The notes under the pieces: generated by a model
What the model was told of the DNA's origin: nothing
The model's database searches: none
Seen by the model: only the letters and a program-made list of their open reading frames with translations
Made by a program: the position numbers and the translations under genes
Shown here: positions 6,856 to 7,266 of the stretch, one piece after another
How positions within the stretch are numbered: the first letter of the stretch is position 1
Layout of the letters: every line of letters starts with the position of its first letter
Assembly (NCBI GenBank): GCA_016201425.1
Contig: JACQCW010000051.1
Span: 1 to 7,266, forward strand
Length of the DNA: 7,266 nucleotides
Direction of reading: 5' to 3'
Source of the DNA: Candidatus Vogelbacteria bacterium
GTDB taxonomy: Bacteria; Patescibacteria; Paceibacteria; UBA9973; UBA12445

Positions 6856-6927
6856 GGCAACGAGCGCTGTTGCAAGCGACTTCCCAGCTATTGATGGTAA
6901 AATAATTTTTCAATTAAATCTGCCGGT

Positions 6928-7023
6928 TCATTCTCCGAGCATCGCAAAATCGACTAAACTTTGCCAAACCCTATCAGTCAAAGAAGCGTTTCCACAAAAC
7001 ATCCCTTTTACTATTGAATCCAT
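6928..7023 (-). CDS. Possible 31-residue small ORF upstream of the transglycosylase gene
   Basis: ATG 7023 to TGA 6928, beginning MDSIVKGMFCGNASLTDR and ending VDFAMLGE. A weak AAGG lies 4 bases before the ATG. A hairpin (CCATCT/AGATGG, 7040-7035 and 7025-7020 on the minus strand) would place AAGG in its loop and part of the start codon in its stem. It shares the frame of the downstream gene. A +1 shift just before its stop would continue as ENEPADLIEKLFYHQ to a TAG at 6888, so this may be a decayed ~45-residue gene rather than a leader peptide. Family not recognised; coding status unproven. Confidence 0.3.
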   Translation of the reverse strand: MDSIVKGMFCGNASLTDRVWQSLVDFAMLGE

Positions 7024-7060
7024 CTACCTTGGGCAGATGGAAAGGAAAACTAATATTATT

Positions 7061-7081
7061 TTGTAAACCCGCTGTTTACAA
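7061..7081. promoter_or_regulatory. 21-bp palindrome, candidate operator or leader hairpin
   Basis: TTGTAAAC (7061-7068) and GTTTACAA (7074-7081) are perfect 8-bp inverted arms around CCGCT. The size fits a dimeric repressor site. On the minus strand it lies about 20-40 bases past the predicted transcription start, so it could block transcription or fold in the leader RNA. It has no following T-tract and is not a terminator. Confidence 0.5.
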
Positions 7082-7105
7082 TCCTGCCAAAAGATTGTGA
7101 GATAC

Positions 7106-7134
7106 ATAGTAGCAAGCATGAGCAAAACTGTCAA
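7106..7134 (-). promoter_or_regulatory. Strong candidate sigma70-type promoter reading toward the transglycosylase gene
   Basis: On the minus strand: TTGACA (7134-7129, perfect -35), a 17-base spacer, and TACTAT (7111-7106) preceded by TGC, an extended -10. Predicted start near 7099. It would produce a leader containing the 21-bp palindrome and the small ORF before the transglycosylase gene. Confidence 0.6.
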
Positions 7135-7145
7135 CCGAAAGTCTT

Positions 7146-7211
7146 CTCCAATCCCCAATGTCCCCTGAAACGACTCATCGTTCTTAACGCAAATGTCCCC
7201 TCAAATTGGAG
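7146..7211. repeat. Duplicated AATGTCCCCT inside a CTCCAAT/ATTGGAG inverted pair
   Basis: AATGTCCCCT occurs at 7157-7166 and 7192-7201, a 35-base period. Between the copies is a small hairpin AACGA/TCGTT (7169-7173, 7178-7182). The block is bracketed by CTCCAAT (7146-7152) and ATTGGAG (7205-7211). Repeated short terminal words are known at ends of some DDE-type insertion sequences such as the IS21 family, where the transposase binds them. This may be an insertion-sequence end with its body beyond the right edge. The remaining bases 7212-7266 hold nothing I can support; an ATG at 7252 is too close to the edge to judge. Confidence 0.35.
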
Positions 7212-7266
7212 GGCGCGAGACAGACGGTTTCCTTTCCATGATGATGGTTACATGAATATCATTATG

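Larger units (their letters stand above)
7037..7239. mobile_element. Possible small inverted-repeat element (about 203 bp)
   Basis: ATGGAAAGGAAA (7037-7048) recurs as its perfect reverse complement at 7228-7239. The 12-bp termini enclose the minus-strand promoter, the 8-bp-arm palindrome and the AATGTCCCCT pair. No open frame of note lies inside and I see no clear target-site duplication. A 12-bp match this close together is unlikely by chance, although the termini are simple and purine-rich. Could be a MITE-like element or coincidence. Confidence 0.25.

Noticed and set aside
6910..7023. UGA recoded as glycine (Gracilibacteria/Absconditabacteria code), which would fuse the small ORF to the transglycosylase through two in-frame TGA codons
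   Set aside because: The 1116-aa, 569-aa and 169-aa frames contain no internal TGA despite many glycines, so standard decoding applies.
6803..7066. Plus-strand 87-codon open frame
   Set aside because: Overlaps the transglycosylase gene antisense, runs through its promoter-side DNA, has no ribosome site and resembles no family. The minus strand explains the coding signal.
7146..7211. Repeated AATGTCCCCT read as a CRISPR array
   Set aside because: Only two copies of a 10-base word at 35-base spacing, with no cas gene; too short for CRISPR repeats.
7252..7266. ATG at 7252 as the start of a transposase gene
   Set aside because: Only five codons are visible and there is no Shine-Dalgarno site at proper spacing; cannot be supported from this window.

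Overview
The window reads as a piece of a small-genome, AT-leaning bacterium, most likely a member of the Candidate Phyla Radiation (Patescibacteria, Parcubacteria-like). This rests on the gene mix (a K+-insensitive membrane pyrophosphatase, a tiny secreted lytic-transglycosylase-like protein, a short helical protein of a kind I associate with these genomes, and a giant protein of no known family) and on the near absence of Shine-Dalgarno sites except before one gene. The taxonomic call is inference. The standard genetic code holds: no in-frame TGA occurs in the long ORFs.

Layout, left to right. Positions 1-3797 hold three minus-strand genes that look like one operon, transcribed right to left: an 81-aa helical protein (3552-3797), a 1116-aa protein (174-3524) and a third gene that runs off the left edge (1-168). 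Gaps are 27 and 5 bases. The 1116-aa protein is the most unusual gene here. It has a central region with the look of an ADP-ribosyltransferase fold (His481, Glu603), a charged helical linker, a possible zinc site, and four tandem ~65-residue SH3/KOW-like repeats opening with FKVGD or FKVYD. Between this operon and the next gene lies a large imperfect palindrome (3831-3913) that is not an ordinary terminator.

Positions 3929-5736 hold hppA, a proton-pumping membrane pyrophosphatase. All PPi/Mg-binding motifs and the GNTTKA signature of the K+-independent subfamily are intact. Near its 5' end, however, an internal stretch of roughly 75-100 codons is missing and the reading frame changes. The gene is therefore either broken in this strain or mis-assembled.

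A 156-base divergent intergenic region (5737-5892) separates hppA from a plus-strand GNAT acetyltransferase (5893-6402), and it carries three consecutive dyads and candidate promoters for both directions. The GNAT gene has a near-perfect AGGAGG ribosome site and shares a bidirectional terminator (6412-6444) with the convergent SLT-type lytic transglycosylase gene (6451-6855, minus). The signal peptide of that protein is encoded upstream of the first ordinary start codon.

The right end (6910-7266) has no confident gene. It holds a 31-codon small ORF, a good minus-strand sigma70-type promoter, an 8-bp-arm palindrome, a duplicated AATGTCCCCT word, and a 12-bp perfect inverted repeat enclosing about 200 bp. 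Together these suggest a small mobile element or an insertion-sequence end supplying a promoter to the transglycosylase gene.
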